Below are positions 1 through 9,781 of a DNA stretch of 64,000 nt, piece after piece. This stretch comes from an uncultured Schlesneria sp. (GTDB lineage Bacteria > Planctomycetota > Planctomycetia > Planctomycetales > Planctomycetaceae), in contig CAIMFH010000122.1 of the NCBI GenBank assembly GCA_903840265.1, positions 18,399 to 82,398 on the forward strand. The letters run 5' to 3'. A program made the position numbers and the translations under genes. The notes under the pieces were generated by a model. That model saw only the letters and a program-made list of their open reading frames with translations. It had not been told where the DNA came from and made no database searches. Within the stretch, counting starts at the first letter, position 1, and the number at the start of each line of letters is the position of its first letter.

Positions 1-240
1 CGTCCTGAGTTCGAATTTCCCTTGAACATCAGTTACGGCAGAGGCACCGATTCCGCCGGGAGCCGTTGGCTGGAACACGACGATGGCGCCTTCCAGAGGT
101 TTCCCTTGAAACGTTACCTCTCCGCGAGCCGGTGCCGTCGACGGACGAGCGGCCAGCCAACGATCCTTCTGTCTTCCGCACCCAGCGATGACTAGCACCG
201 CAACCACTATCAGAGTCACTTGAGCTTGCGCTCGGTACAT
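1..240 (-). CDS. Small lipoprotein with carboxypeptidase-regulatory-like fold (partial, C-terminus off the left edge)
   Basis: Read by hand on the minus strand from the ATG at 240-238; the frame stays open to the window edge, so only the first 80 residues are present. The N-terminus has a hydrophobic stretch ending in the lipobox-like VIAGC at about residues 17-21, which predicts a lipid-anchored envelope protein. From about residue 40 the text GEVTFQGKPLEGAIVVFQP followed by TDVQGKFEL is the usual start of a planctomycete carboxypeptidase-regulatory-like (transthyretin-like) beta domain. It lies 57 nt downstream of the DUF1559 gene on the same strand, a pairing that recurs in planctomycetes, so the two are probably co-transcribed. 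The function is unknown; a binding or structural envelope role is inferred. Confidence 0.75.
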   Translation of the reverse strand, partial: MYRAQAQVTLIVVAVLVIAGCGRQKDRWLAARPSTAPARGEVTFQGKPLEGAIVVFQPTAPGGIGASAVTDVQGKFELRT

Positions 241-297
241 CTCGCTTCAACTTTCTTTCAAAACAGGTTAGCAAACTCCGTCGGACTGGCCAGACGA

Positions 298-1365
298 TTA
301 GAAATCACCGACGACTTCTCCGCTGGCACGCGTCCCCAAAGCACCCCACACGCCATACGGACTGGCGGTTGAAGTTGTCACGGCGGGTAGTAGTGCCGCC
401 TGGTTTCCGGTGTCAATGTTCTCACTGACGAAGCGTACGGCTCCATCTGCCATCAGAACTTGTACTCCGCCCGAGTGACGACTCTCGGCACTGTAGATGC
501 CGTCGCAATAAGAGGTTCCTCCGCCGTTACTGAAACAACTAGCCGAATTCGGTCGAATTGCAGTCGAGAAGGCTGTGAATGAGCCGGCTCCATCAGCCCA
601 GCGATAGGCGCGCGCGGGCTCGCCGGTATAGGCACCACCCGGGTAGGACTTTGTGGTCGCGTTCCAAAGTGCAGCACACGCAGCAGGGCTGGCACCGCCG
701 GCTGGCAAAACAGTCTTGGCAATGATCCCCGGACCGTTCGTCGAGGATGCGGCCACCATCTCTGCCATGGCAATTGTATTGCTGGTGCCATCCTGCGCAT
801 CACGGATTCCGTAGCAGGTTAAAGCCGCGAACATGCCGCGGCTGCGGGTCGGAACCGGGAAGGCCGGTCGAGCGCATCCATTTCCCGCGTGGCTATCTCC
901 GGCGCAGAACATGTAGTTCTTCTTACCGCGCGTATTCGCTGCATTGTTCGGATCCTGTTGTCCCGAATCACTGGGGCACTGCATCACAGAAATCACTCGC
1001 GTCCAAGGCAGATTGTTGTTGTAAGGAGGGTTATCTCCGGGAAGAGATTGAATCTCTTGATAGACGCCCGTCTGATCAACAAACGGCAAGAGGCAGGCAA
1101 TTCCACTGAGACGACTACGCTGGCCACCACTGCTGAGGTTTCCCGTTCCTCCGCCGAAAAACGGGAAGTTGCTGTAAACATCGTGGTAGTTGTGCAGCGC
1201 CAGCCCGAACTGCTTGAGGTTGTTCTTGCATTGAGTTCGACGAGCAGCCTCGCGCGCCTGCTGGACGGCTGGTAGTAACAGAGCGATCAGAACGGCGATG
1301 ATCGCGATCACGACCAACAGCTCAATCAGCGTGAATCCGGTTTTGGAACGTTTCGACATCAACAT
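298..1365 (-). CDS. DUF1559 protein with prepilin-type N-terminus
   Basis: The 355-residue product starts with a basic leader followed by [20 protein letters not shown], the type IV prepilin/pseudopilin signal with Glu at position +5 after the cleavage site. It continues with [20 protein letters not shown], the signature of DUF1559. The C-terminal [13 protein letters not shown] is the family's H-X9-DG region. Planctomycetes carry many such paralogues; they are thought to be pseudopilin-like surface or secretion proteins, but their roles are not established. The ATG at 1365 has a GGAG 9 nt upstream, which is better placed than the second ATG at 1359. A second member lies at 42094. Downstream is the lipoprotein at 240, probably in the same transcript. 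Confidence 0.93.
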   Translation of the reverse strand: MLMSKRSKTGFTLIELLVVIAIIAVLIALLLPAVQQAREAARRTQCKNNLKQFGLALHNYHDVYSNFPFFGGGTGNLSSGGQRSRLSGIACLLPFVDQTGVYQEIQSLPGDNPPYNNNLPWTRVISVMQCPSDSGQQDPNNAANTRGKKNYMFCAGDSHAGNGCARPAFPVPTRSRGMFAALTCYGIRDAQDGTSNTIAMAEMVAASSTNGPGIIAKTVLPAGGASPAACAALWNATTKSYPGGAYTGEPARAYRWADGAGSFTAFSTAIRPNSASCFSNGGGTSYCDGIYSAESRHSGGVQVLMADGAVRFVSENIDTGNQAALLPAVTTSTASPYGVWGALGTRASGEVVGDF

Positions 1366-1411
1366 ACACTCAAACTCCGATAATCAATCACAACGCTTGT
1401 CATGCGAAGTA

Positions 1412-1430
1412 CTTGGTGGCCAGCACCAAG
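1412..1430 (-). promoter_or_regulatory. Short hairpin upstream of the DUF1559 gene
   Basis: CTTGGTG, a 5-nt loop and CACCAAG form a perfect 7-bp stem 47 nt upstream of the DUF1559 start codon. It lies in the 294-nt gap between the DUF1559 gene and the 3' end of the giant gene. It could be a 5' UTR structure or a weak terminator for the upstream gene; nothing identifies a regulator. Confidence 0.25.
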
Positions 1431-1659
1431 ACTTCAACAGAATCCGCTGATCCGTTTTGGGGAGCGGTCCAGACGCTCTATGCCGTCCAGTTCGTGTTGA
1501 CTGAATAGTCAGTCATTCCGAAGGGCGCATAAAGGGGTTGTGAATTTACGGCGAAGTTCGGGCAGTCCGACATCGGTCTGCCAGAGATTATCCAACAACT
1601 CAGGTAAAACTCAGGCAGTGAACATTTTTCTTTCGATCATAGGCACTCTTCTGTTGCGA

Positions 1660-4600
1660 TCATTGCTTCGGAGGCGATGCTTCTCGCACCAGGGCTCCGT
1701 TCATTTCCGAAATGACGAGGATCGAGAACTTGCCGGCACGTTCCAGATCGCTTGTGCTCAGTGAGGCGTAGTCAAAGCGGCCGCGGATATCCGTGTAGCC
1801 GTCTTTGTAGAACTTCACGCTGCCGTCATTCATTTGAGCGTAGACTTTCACATACGATTTGGCGATCGGCTTGCCAGTCACCTGATGAGTCACCTTGATC
1901 TGACCGTAGTTTTCAATGACCTGAACGGCCAGAGAATTCGAGTAGTAGGCCTGAGCCTTTGTTTGACCGGCCGCGACAATTTCAACCAGGACATTCTTGT
2001 TGTGGAGTGACTCTGGCAGTGGGATGGACGTTGTTCCTCGTGTCTTGCCGTCAGCGAGTTCCAACTTGGATTCGACCGAGAGATTTGGCTTGATCGAACT
2101 GAACTGGCCGCTGAACTGCTGCACGAATGGATTGCGGCTGAAGAGTAGCTCGACATCCATTTCATAGAAGTTCACCCGAGCCGCGTTGATGTTCTGGAAG
2201 TTCAGCGTGATCTGCTTGGCCTCGACTTTAAAGTCGAAGTTGGGCTCGGTTGCAGCCAATGCTGTCTGTTGCTGACCGCGATCTTCCGGATCAACGGGCT
2301 TGGCATCGGGCCCTTTTCCTTCGGCCTCATCGAGTTGTGCAGCAATAGTATTGAACGTATTTCGCCAACGATCGACGGGATGATCCGCATACTTGGCCGC
2401 AATACCACGTGCCTTGGCATGAGCTTCAGTGAAGAAATCCAGGTAGGCGGCACAGTAGTCGTACTGCAGATGCGTGGCCACTTTGTCCACGTTCACACGA
2501 GCAAACGTCGCCAGGGCATCTTCCAGGCGATCTTGCAACAACAAGTGATACGTGACCGCCAGCAGATCATCGTCGTCGAGTTGCCGCTCGTAACTCAGTT
2601 CTCGCAGCAAGCGATGATATTGCCAGTATTGCCGATCGTTGACGATCTGGCGTCGTTTGCCAAGTGAATGGGCTCGGGCGTTGACCAGCGGTTTGTATTC
2701 CAGGTGCTCGTAAACTCGTCTTTTGACCAAATCGACGACCAGCAGTGGGCTGGTCAGCCGGCCGCCTGCTTCGTTGACGATTTGATCGACATGTTGCAGG
2801 AATTCCCGGGCGGCTGCCGCGATGTTGTGCTTCAGCGAATATGACCAGAGCGTCTGTTGGTAAACGTGTCGCGAGGCCAGCTTGGCAATCACAGCTTCGA
2901 ACATTTTCACGTCGTTCATGCGCCACGCGATCTTGTCCATGTTCAATTCATTGATGTTGTGCTTATCCAAAAAGGCCAGCACTTCATCATCGGAGGCGTG
3001 TTGCGAGACGTAGTCCCACGACTGAGTGTCGATCTTCGTCGCTTTGTCGACCACGTTGAGAGTTACCGGCGCGGCTGCGGCGATCAAGGCTTCGTTCTTT
3101 GCCACATGGACAGGGAAATGAGGTGCCTGACCAGCCGCTGGAAAATAGAAATGATATTCGACCGTCTGAGTGTGATATGGCTCCAGATTCAGATGCACAG
3201 TTCGTGTCGCCTGACTATTTAGAACGGGCATAGCTCCCTGTGGGATCTGCAGCAAAACATTGATCTTCTGTCGCGATGATGTCGGATTCGTGATGACAAC
3301 CTGGCAGCCGTAAACCGTGTGGACCAGGAATTCGTCAACGATGTACTTGTCAATCGTTTCGCCATTCTCCTGCCGCGTTCGATCACCGTGTCGGAAAAAG
3401 TTCTCACTGACCAGAATGCCGCCCGCCTGTGCTGGGGGAGCACCCACACTGCGAATTTCTTCGTGAAAGACGACGACCGAGTTCGCCGGCGTGAGTGTCA
3501 TCTTGATGCCATCGAACTTCGATTCATGCTTGCCCGACTCGAATGGAAGATCGAGCACGGCCAGTGCCATCAACATCTCAGGGAAATTGCGAGAAGCTTC
3601 GGCCATGTTCCGCGAGAGGAACGGTGTCGCGGGATCATGTTGAGCGAAGTCTTTCCAGAAGGCATTGACCGTCACCAGTCCACCATTCTGCTGATCGATC
3701 GTCAGATGATGATAGTTGTTTTCGGCCCATTCCCAGGTCTTGTCGAGCTTGCGATAGAGCTGACGGATACCTTCACGAACTTCTGACATATCGTCGAAGT
3801 AGTTGAGTTGCCGTTCTTTCGCCTCGCCAGCAGCGTTGTCCTGATCTGCAGACAGACGCGACAAGCTTTTGCCGTCTTTGGCTGACATATCCCGCTTGGC
3901 CTTCTCCATGACCACCTGTTTTTTTCGATGAAGTTGCTCCGATTCCGCCAATTCTCGGCGACCGCTGCTCGGACTTGATGTCACTGGCGGACTCGGTGCA
4001 GCCGCAGCCACCCCAAACAAAGCGTTCCCGGCTGAGGCTTTTAGTTCGCTTTGAGGCATGGCCTCGTCCATCGCTTCGCGGAGTCCCAATGCATCATTGA
4101 GATCCAGCGAACTACGCTTCACGGCGGTATCAAACAGTCGGTTGAAGTTGTCGATGTTCGGTGGCAGCAGCGAATAGAGGTCACCGACATGGCGAGACGT
4201 CTTTGGTCGTTCGCCTTGAACTCGTTGCGCCAGCAGGATTCGCTCAACGATGTTCAGTTGTTCGTGATTCCATGGGAGCAAGAATTCCGAGAGATCGTGT
4301 CCCAGCAAGTAGTGGTCGATGAATGTCTGATCCTTTTTGTTCGCCAGGTAGGGCAGGATCACCGCTTTGAAGAACTCTGGATCCTTTTTAGAGAGGAACA
4401 GGCTGAGTTCGTGGCTGGCATGCTTAGAGTAGAGCGTTTGCTTTTCTGCTGGTTTCAGCTTGGGCCAGTTCATGAGAAACGCGAACTCGATCAGCTTGGG
4501 GTCGCGATTCAGCGTGGCGTACAAGGCATAGACGCGAGCGAGGCTATCGTAGGCTTCAAACTTCGAAGTGGTGATGTCCGCCAGGCTGAATGGCTGTCCG

Positions 4601-7600
4601 CCTGGAATCACGGTGATTTGCTTCTGCTGCGTGAAATTCCCCTTGGGATCTAGCCCCGCCAGTAAACGCAGGTCGATGAAAGTGGGTTTAGATTCAACCA
4701 GCGCGGTGCTGCGGTAGGTCATGTTGATCGGATCGACCGCCACGACATGTAAATGCTGGTGAGTTCCCAACGCTTCGTTCTTGATCTCGATGATTCCCTT
4801 GTCGTCCGGAGTGAGATTGCCAAGGACTACGGCTCCTTCACGCAGGAAATCGAGATTCGCGAAATGGCCGTGTGCTTCATCCGATTTGGGGCCGGGGGCA
4901 GGCGCCCTGTCCATCGCGCTGCCCGCTTTACCACCGGCTGAACCGAACACTTCACCACCTGCCGCGACTTGTTCGCCTGTCTGAGTTTCGCGAACAGCCC
5001 AAGGGTTCAGCAACAAGGAAGGCCGATCGAGCATGTTGCCTGGAAACTTGTTCGCGTACTTTCGGTCGATGATGTAACGATATTCGTCTCCGATGTTTCT
5101 GCCCGTCAGATAAACCGATTGCGCGGGAGACTGCGAGAAGAGATAAGGTTCGGGCCCACGAACACGGCTGAGGTGTGCATAGACACCATATTCCGGGACG
5201 TATCTGGTGGCGAAGACGTGAACGCGAGTGAACTTGTTCGCGTTCTGAAGCTTGACGACGACTTTGCCTTCGCCAGCGGTGATCGATTCGATCTGCACTG
5301 GAGCCAAGGCAGGTGTTTCTAACTGGCGATGAGAGCCAAGGACGAATCGCCCGAGATGTTCTCCCGCGGTCAAACGAATGCGGATCCGTGTCCCCGACGA
5401 TTTCAGCAGCAGTTCAAAGTCGCCCGCGGGCAGCTTGTCGAGGACCAGCATTCCGTCTTTGACGCTGAGATTGGCAAAGCGATCTGTCACATACACGTCG
5501 CCGCGAAGTTCCAGCAACGACACTTCGCTTCGTTCTGGCTTATTGCCGCCACTGCGCGGCAGATAAGGGAGTGATAGTGCTTCGCCGACTCGACCATGCA
5601 GCGTTTGCGAGTAGGTATGTTCGTCCGATCGCAAATACCATGAGTGCGACGTTCCTTCAGGGCCGGTGGCTGCGATCGAGGCAATGTCGATCAAGGCACC
5701 CAAAGCAATACGACCTGCCGGGTCAGTCTTCAAGACGACATTGTACGGATGACGGAAATCGCGATGCTTCACGGCAAATGAGACGGGTCGCGAGGCACGC
5801 GATTCGCCCGTTTTGCCCCGAATTTCCAGGATGTACCCCGCGGCTGTTTTCAACAGATGCAAGTCTTCGACTTTTTCTGTGCGGTCAATCTCATTGAGCG
5901 TGAACGTGTCGCTGGCAGCAAGATCGATCTTCTGTCCGCCGGTGCTCAGGCGTTTGACCTTCGCGGTCAATGCAAACGAGATGGCCGCCAGGCGGGCAGG
6001 GACTTGGAATTCATGTGTGGATTCACGGTCTTCGAACAATTTGAAGTCGGGAATCTCCTGCGAAGACACGATGCCGTCGAGATCGGTGCTCGTCATGGTG
6101 AGCTTCACCTCTTCGAGCAGCTTCAAGGAGACAGGGGTTCCGTTGAGTCCCAGACTGGGGCGAATTACGACTTCGGCGGTCTTGCGTTTCAGTAGCGATT
6201 CGCGATCAACGTAGATCCCGGCAGTCAAACCATAGTTTTCGCCTTCGTGGATGAACATATCGAGCGACGAGAATTCTCCGCGCGAGATTACGATGGGCTG
6301 CGTTACCGGTGCCGCACTGAAGGGGACAACGATTGTTCCGTCCTTCGCCGCCGTGAACTCGTGACCGGCCATCCAGATGGAGGCGTCATTCACCTGCTTA
6401 TTTTGCTCATCAAGAATCGTAAAGATTTGCCCAGCGCTGCCGGTTCGTACTAGGTGGCGGAGTCGGCCTTTGCGGATCAAGGCTCGGCTACTGCGGCCGT
6501 TTCCGATGAAGTCGACGACGTAGACACCCGGCTTGGTCAATTGCGGGAATTCATACTTCCGGGCGACTCGGCGAAGCGGCGCGTCGTTGTATGCATAGGT
6601 CTTTTCAACGTTCGCCACCAGGCCGTCCAGGTTCACGTCGGTATCGACTTCTCGCAAATGTTCTCGATAGTAGTTTCGCGTATTCACCTCGAAGACTTTG
6701 ACGATTAGCGTGCCGACGTTTTTGACGTTCAGGTCCAATGCCACTGCTTCATCAGGACCGAATTGTGTTTTGTTCGTGGGAACAAAGTCGATATCGATCC
6801 GTTCCTTGAGTTGCTGGAACAGTTCGGGAGGCAGCATGGATGCCCATTGCTCTGGCTCGCCTAAACCGTTGACAATTTTTGTTTCGGCGAACAGATGTCG
6901 CAGATAGACGTCATTGATGTAGGGTTCGAAGGCTTTGGCATTCGCGGCGTCGATGAAAATCTGCGAGAGATAGGCTCGAACCAATGGTTCATCGTTGCCG
7001 ATGGGGGCAAGCAAGGTTGCTCCTCCATAATTGGAGTTGAGATCGCAGGCGTAGCGTTTGAGGTCATCGGACTCCTGCATCGCCTTCGACAGATAGCCGA
7101 CATGTCGCGGCAACTTGAGATATTCGATCAACAGTTCCTGGTTGTACTGACCTCGCAATTGGCCGAGGACCAATCGATGATAGAGTACCTGCGCCTTCAG
7201 CGAGTTGTGGACGGGAGCGAGCCGTTTTGCGAATGCTGTCAGTCGGTTGAGATACGCTTCGAGCAACTTCGGATCGTGCCGCCATCCTTCATCAGCGCCG
7301 GGTTGGAGCTTTGTCAGATAGGCAACCACAAAGTTCTGTTGATCCAGCAGGTCTGGTAGCAGTTTCAACATGTCTTCAAGCTGCGTCAGCAGGAGCTGAC
7401 GATGAATTCCCATTGAACCGAAGCCGCCGGAGTTCGGATAGTGGAAGTCATCCACGATCAGTTTGACGAGCGTGTCGTAATCGGGACGCTGCAGTCGCGA
7501 GATGTAGTTGCGGCGGCGATTGGGGTTCATTGCCGCTTGTGATAGCCAATCGAGCGCCGAATCTTCGAAGGCGTCCAGGTTGTCGATGGAGTATCCGTCC

Positions 7601-8034
7601 GCGCGCTTCGTGTATTCATCGCGGCTGATATTCTTTTGATCGAGGGCGATCGGCAGATTGGGTTCGACGCCTAATTGCTCGCGCTGGTGCCCATAGTGCA
7701 AACCCAGTCGCTGACGAAGATAGTTCAGCGAGTCCTCGGAATTTTTCTCATAGCTCAACAGGGCGAGTCGCGTTTGGATTTCCGTCAGTCGCGCGGACTG
7801 CCCATGGCGCTGGTGCCATGTCGCAAACAGCTCACGGACTTTTCCGAATTGCTCGGTGTTCAGATAGTGCAGGGCGTGAAAGTAGTAGTAATCCTCGGTG
7901 CCGGGAACCAGCTGTTTGAGAACGGTTGCCCGGTCAGGTGCCAGCGAGAAATCCTCGACAAACTGAATCTCACCGCCGATTCCAAACGGAGCCATCGCCA
8001 GCAATAAGATTCCCACGGGAAGGATGCGGCGCAT
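1660..8034 (-). CDS. Giant secreted alpha-2-macroglobulin-like protein
   Basis: The product is 2124 residues from the ATG at 8034, preceded by AGGAG at 7-9 nt; the frame extends 25 codons further upstream without a ribosome site. The N-terminus (MRRILPVGILLLAMAPFGIG) is a signal peptide. The first ~400 residues are helical and rich in Leu/Tyr (tetratricopeptide- or alpha-solenoid-like). Around residues 470-700 lie beta-domain motifs typical of macroglobulin MG domains, such as KPGVYVVDFIGNGRSSRALI. A low-complexity charged segment (PSPPVTSSPSSGRRE onward) sits near residues 1350-1430, and the C-terminus returns to MG/Ig-like beta structure. I see no CGEQ-type thioester, so covalent trapping is unlikely. 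An envelope protease-inhibitor or scaffold role is inferred. It appears to be a single-gene transcript. Confidence 0.7.
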   Translation of the reverse strand: MRRILPVGILLLAMAPFGIGGEIQFVEDFSLAPDRATVLKQLVPGTEDYYYFHALHYLNTEQFGKVRELFATWHQRHGQSARLTEIQTRLALLSYEKNSEDSLNYLRQRLGLHYGHQREQLGVEPNLPIALDQKNISRDEYTKRADGYSIDNLDAFEDSALDWLSQAAMNPNRRRNYISRLQRPDYDTLVKLIVDDFHYPNSGGFGSMGIHRQLLLTQLEDMLKLLPDLLDQQNFVVAYLTKLQPGADEGWRHDPKLLEAYLNRLTAFAKRLAPVHNSLKAQVLYHRLVLGQLRGQYNQELLIEYLKLPRHVGYLSKAMQESDDLKRYACDLNSNYGGATLLAPIGNDEPLVRAYLSQIFIDAANAKAFEPYINDVYLRHLFAETKIVNGLGEPEQWASMLPPELFQQLKERIDIDFVPTNKTQFGPDEAVALDLNVKNVGTLIVKVFEVNTRNYYREHLREVDTDVNLDGLVANVEKTYAYNDAPLRRVARKYEFPQLTKPGVYVVDFIGNGRSSRALIRKGRLRHLVRTGSAGQIFTILDEQNKQVNDASIWMAGHEFTAAKDGTIVVPFSAAPVTQPIVISRGEFSSLDMFIHEGENYGLTAGIYVDRESLLKRKTAEVVIRPSLGLNGTPVSLKLLEEVKLTMTSTDLDGIVSSQEIPDFKLFEDRESTHEFQVPARLAAISFALTAKVKRLSTGGQKIDLAASDTFTLNEIDRTEKVEDLHLLKTAAGYILEIRGKTGESRASRPVSFAVKHRDFRHPYNVVLKTDPAGRIALGALIDIASIAATGPEGTSHSWYLRSDEHTYSQTLHGRVGEALSLPYLPRSGGNKPERSEVSLLELRGDVYVTDRFANLSVKDGMLVLDKLPAGDFELLLKSSGTRIRIRLTAGEHLGRFVLGSHRQLETPALAPVQIESITAGEGKVVVKLQNANKFTRVHVFATRYVPEYGVYAHLSRVRGPEPYLFSQSPAQSVYLTGRNIGDEYRYIIDRKYANKFPGNMLDRPSLLLNPWAVRETQTGEQVAAGGEVFGSAGGKAGSAMDRAPAPGPKSDEAHGHFANLDFLREGAVVLGNLTPDDKGIIEIKNEALGTHQHLHVVAVDPINMTYRSTALVESKPTFIDLRLLAGLDPKGNFTQQKQITVIPGGQPFSLADITTSKFEAYDSLARVYALYATLNRDPKLIEFAFLMNWPKLKPAEKQTLYSKHASHELSLFLSKKDPEFFKAVILPYLANKKDQTFIDHYLLGHDLSEFLLPWNHEQLNIVERILLAQRVQGERPKTSRHVGDLYSLLPPNIDNFNRLFDTAVKRSSLDLNDALGLREAMDEAMPQSELKASAGNALFGVAAAAPSPPVTSSPSSGRRELAESEQLHRKKQVVMEKAKRDMSAKDGKSLSRLSADQDNAAGEAKERQLNYFDDMSEVREGIRQLYRKLDKTWEWAENNYHHLTIDQQNGGLVTVNAFWKDFAQHDPATPFLSRNMAEASRNFPEMLMALAVLDLPFESGKHESKFDGIKMTLTPANSVVVFHEEIRSVGAPPAQAGGILVSENFFRHGDRTRQENGETIDKYIVDEFLVHTVYGCQVVITNPTSSRQKINVLLQIPQGAMPVLNSQATRTVHLNLEPYHTQTVEYHFYFPAAGQAPHFPVHVAKNEALIAAAAPVTLNVVDKATKIDTQSWDYVSQHASDDEVLAFLDKHNINELNMDKIAWRMNDVKMFEAVIAKLASRHVYQQTLWSYSLKHNIAAAAREFLQHVDQIVNEAGGRLTSPLLVVDLVKRRVYEHLEYKPLVNARAHSLGKRRQIVNDRQYWQYHRLLRELSYERQLDDDDLLAVTYHLLLQDRLEDALATFARVNVDKVATHLQYDYCAAYLDFFTEAHAKARGIAAKYADHPVDRWRNTFNTIAAQLDEAEGKGPDAKPVDPEDRGQQQTALAATEPNFDFKVEAKQITLNFQNINAARVNFYEMDVELLFSRNPFVQQFSGQFSSIKPNLSVESKLELADGKTRGTTSIPLPESLHNKNVLVEIVAAGQTKAQAYYSNSLAVQVIENYGQIKVTHQVTGKPIAKSYVKVYAQMNDGSVKFYKDGYTDIRGRFDYASLSTSDLERAGKFSILVISEMNGALVREASPPKQ

Positions 8035-8584
8035 GTGTAACTCCTGTCGAATTGAGGACTTCGGGTCAAAGGCCCGGCGATGAATATCTCGGCGACTCGA
8101 TTGAGACATGAAAGCCTACGGTGTTATGACGTCTGTGACGTGCCGGCGTACAGAAAGTTCCCCAGTTTTGCCCCAGGATGCAGGGACTGCTCTTTCGAGT
8201 GCCAATGGAGGCAAGCGTTTACAGGTAGTCCATTGAGGGCTGAAGAGCAGGTGTACAGGGATCATTGGGCTGAGTTTCCTTACGATTTGGCAGAATTTGT
8301 CAGTCCATGGCAGGGTTTTCGGGGGGGTGACAGTTTTTTCACAGGGAAATGCGAAGTCGCGGACAGAAAAGTGACAGAGATCGCTGGCATTAGCGCTCGA
8401 GGCCAATCTGGCGATTGGGCGTTGATGGTGGTGTGACAGTGGGGCATGTGGTCGCATTCTCCTTTCTGGGTGCAGTCAGTTTCAAACAGTATGGGGCCGG
8501 GCGGCTGTTGAGCTGCGCGAGGGTGCATTGGCTAAGTTGTCATGTGAACATGCATTCAAAGCAGGGTTGTGAGTTGTTGGGCCA

Positions 8585-8602
8585 GGGGGGCTTACGCCCC
8601 CC
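8585..8602. repeat. GC-rich hairpin, likely copy of a dispersed intergenic repeat
   Basis: GGGGGGC, TTAC and GCCCCCC give a perfect 7-bp stem with a 4-nt loop. I recall very similar words in intergenic DNA of other planctomycetes, so a dispersed palindromic repeat is likely, but there is no second copy in this window to prove it. Confidence 0.4.
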
Positions 8603-8668
8603 GCTCAGGGAAGAGGTGGGGGCGGTGTGGTCGTTGTTGTCATCAACTATTGGAACAGGAACCTCTGA

Positions 8669-8803
8669 TCTTCCGCTAAGAGAGCGGCCCAGAGGCGTGT
8701 CCGTTGGTTACGGTACACCTGCGACTATTGTCGTCGCCCTGATTGTCCGGTTTGTGGTGTCCTGATCAAGACGGTGTTTGGAAAACTTGGCACCTTTCTT
8801 TGA
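8669..8803 (+). pseudogene. Possible remnant of a zinc-ribbon protein
   Basis: After a stop at 8666-8668 the frame runs 44 codons to TGA at 8801-8803 and encodes a tight CX2CX4CX2C cluster (CDYCRRPDCPVCG, bases 8720-8758). It has no ATG, GTG or TTG with a ribosome site in a sensible position. The spacing of the four cysteines suggests a zinc knuckle, so this could be the tail of a decayed gene. The length is short and chance cannot be excluded. Confidence 0.25.
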
Positions 8804-9162
8804 AGATTTCACTGACAGATTTTGACACTGGAGGACAGTTTTTGACATTGGGGGACAAAACAGCCCTGTTTTTGGCTGTTTTCCTCAAAAAAGTGCGTGT
8901 TTTTGACAGTGCTTTTAGCGACTAGAAGGTCGGCCTGAAAAGTGCTGAGGAGAGACGAAATCAAATCTCGAATCTCACATTTTGATCCAATGGTGGAAGC
9001 GATTACCGCTATGGGTCAAGTGGCATGGGCACTGGTTGTCCGCTGCGGCCAACCAGTGGCACATCTCTCGTGGATCGAGGCAAATAGATCGTTCACGACG
9101 TTGCCCATCCAGGCGAAAAGATCGCTCGAGAGGGCGACTGCGCTGAACGAAATCGCGTTTGT

Positions 9163-9609
9163 CTACGTCAACGGGACTTGATGATATTCCAAGGCCCATT
9201 CGCGCATGAATCGGACCGAGGTTGGTGTGATTCGGTAGACGATCAAGAGTGGGTTATCAATTGTTCCCAGGTACTGTCTTAGCAGCGGGTTGGCGTCCCA
9301 GATTTCCTGCAGCAGATTGCGATCGGTCACGGTCTCGGCCGCACCCGTAATTCGGACCTGATCGTGAGTGGCATCGAGATAGCAGAGTTCGACTTTTGGA
9401 TTCGCAGCGATCTCGGCGGTCTTGTGGTACGACTTCAAGTTGGCGACGTACACGACGAATCCATCGGTTCGCACCGGCGAAACCGGCCGCAGTCTCGGCT
9501 GATCCCCATCCATTGTTGCTAAGTAAGGAAATCGATCTGACTGGATGACGCGCAAGGCCAGGGCGGGGAGCTCGGCCGGGTCGATCGCAGCAACGGGGGG
9601 CTTCGTCAT
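9163..9609 (-). CDS. Pyridoxamine 5'-phosphate oxidase-fold (PPOX) family protein
   Basis: A 148-residue protein matching the FMN-binding split-barrel family of small PPOX-like proteins. It has the early FPYLATMDGDQPRLRPVSP strand pair that places the flavin phosphate, then KTAEIAANPKVELCYLD and a VRITGAAE strand, in the order seen in general-stress-protein-26-like members. The length is normal for the single-domain family. Such proteins bind FMN or F420 (sometimes heme) and act as small reductases; the substrate cannot be predicted. It is divergent from the response-regulator gene at 9943, and the gap between them carries a 9-bp hairpin and two related palindromes that may control either gene. 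Confidence 0.85.
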   Translation of the reverse strand: MTKPPVAAIDPAELPALALRVIQSDRFPYLATMDGDQPRLRPVSPVRTDGFVVYVANLKSYHKTAEIAANPKVELCYLDATHDQVRITGAAETVTDRNLLQEIWDANPLLRQYLGTIDNPLLIVYRITPTSVRFMREWALEYHQVPLT

Positions 9610-9674
9610 TGATTATGATCCTCTCTGTGTATCACTTCAGGATGCGCGGGTCTCATAGATCAACACTCCTTGTA

Positions 9675-9697
9675 CTGGCTGAATCCTTTTCAGCCAG
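9675..9697 (-). promoter_or_regulatory. Hairpin in the PPOX gene leader
   Basis: CTGGCTGAA, TCCTT and TTCAGCCAG form a perfect 9-bp stem, 66-88 nt upstream of the PPOX start codon. On the minus strand it would lie in the 5' untranslated region if transcription starts near the palindromes at 9718-9781. No T-tract follows, so it is not an obvious terminator. Confidence 0.35.
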
Positions 9698-9717
9698 CCA
9701 TCGAAGTTGAACTCTGA

Positions 9718-9781
9718 ATTACGAGGATCCGATTCGTAAATCTAGCGTTTCACTCGTTCATGGAAATTACGATATCGTAAT
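9718..9781. promoter_or_regulatory. Two related palindromes, candidate operators
   Basis: A perfect 16-bp palindrome, ATTACGATATCGTAAT, sits at 9766-9781. A looser copy of the same half-sites (ATTACGA at 9718-9724 and TCGTAAAT at 9734-9741) lies 42 nt to the left with wider spacing. Both fall in the 333-nt divergent promoter region between the PPOX gene and the response-regulator gene. Repeated half-sites in a divergent intergenic region are typical of a dimeric repressor's operators; the regulator is unknown. Confidence 0.45.

Larger units (their letters stand above)
8035..9162. other. Gene-poor stretch of about 1.1 kb
   Basis: No convincing gene is found between the giant gene and the PPOX gene. 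Open frames here are short, lack ribosome sites and do not resemble known families. The stretch contains a G/C hairpin at 8585-8602, a cysteine-rich 45-codon frame at 8669-8803, and a T-rich segment (about 8810-8910) in which TTTTTGACA-like words recur (around 8819, 8838 and 8898). The promoter of the giant gene must lie at its left end. It looks like decayed or regulatory DNA rather than coding sequence. Confidence 0.6.

Noticed and set aside
4051..4653. Plus-strand frames within the giant macroglobulin-like gene, up to 200 residues
   Set aside because: They are antisense to a continuous 2124-residue frame with signal peptide and domain motifs.
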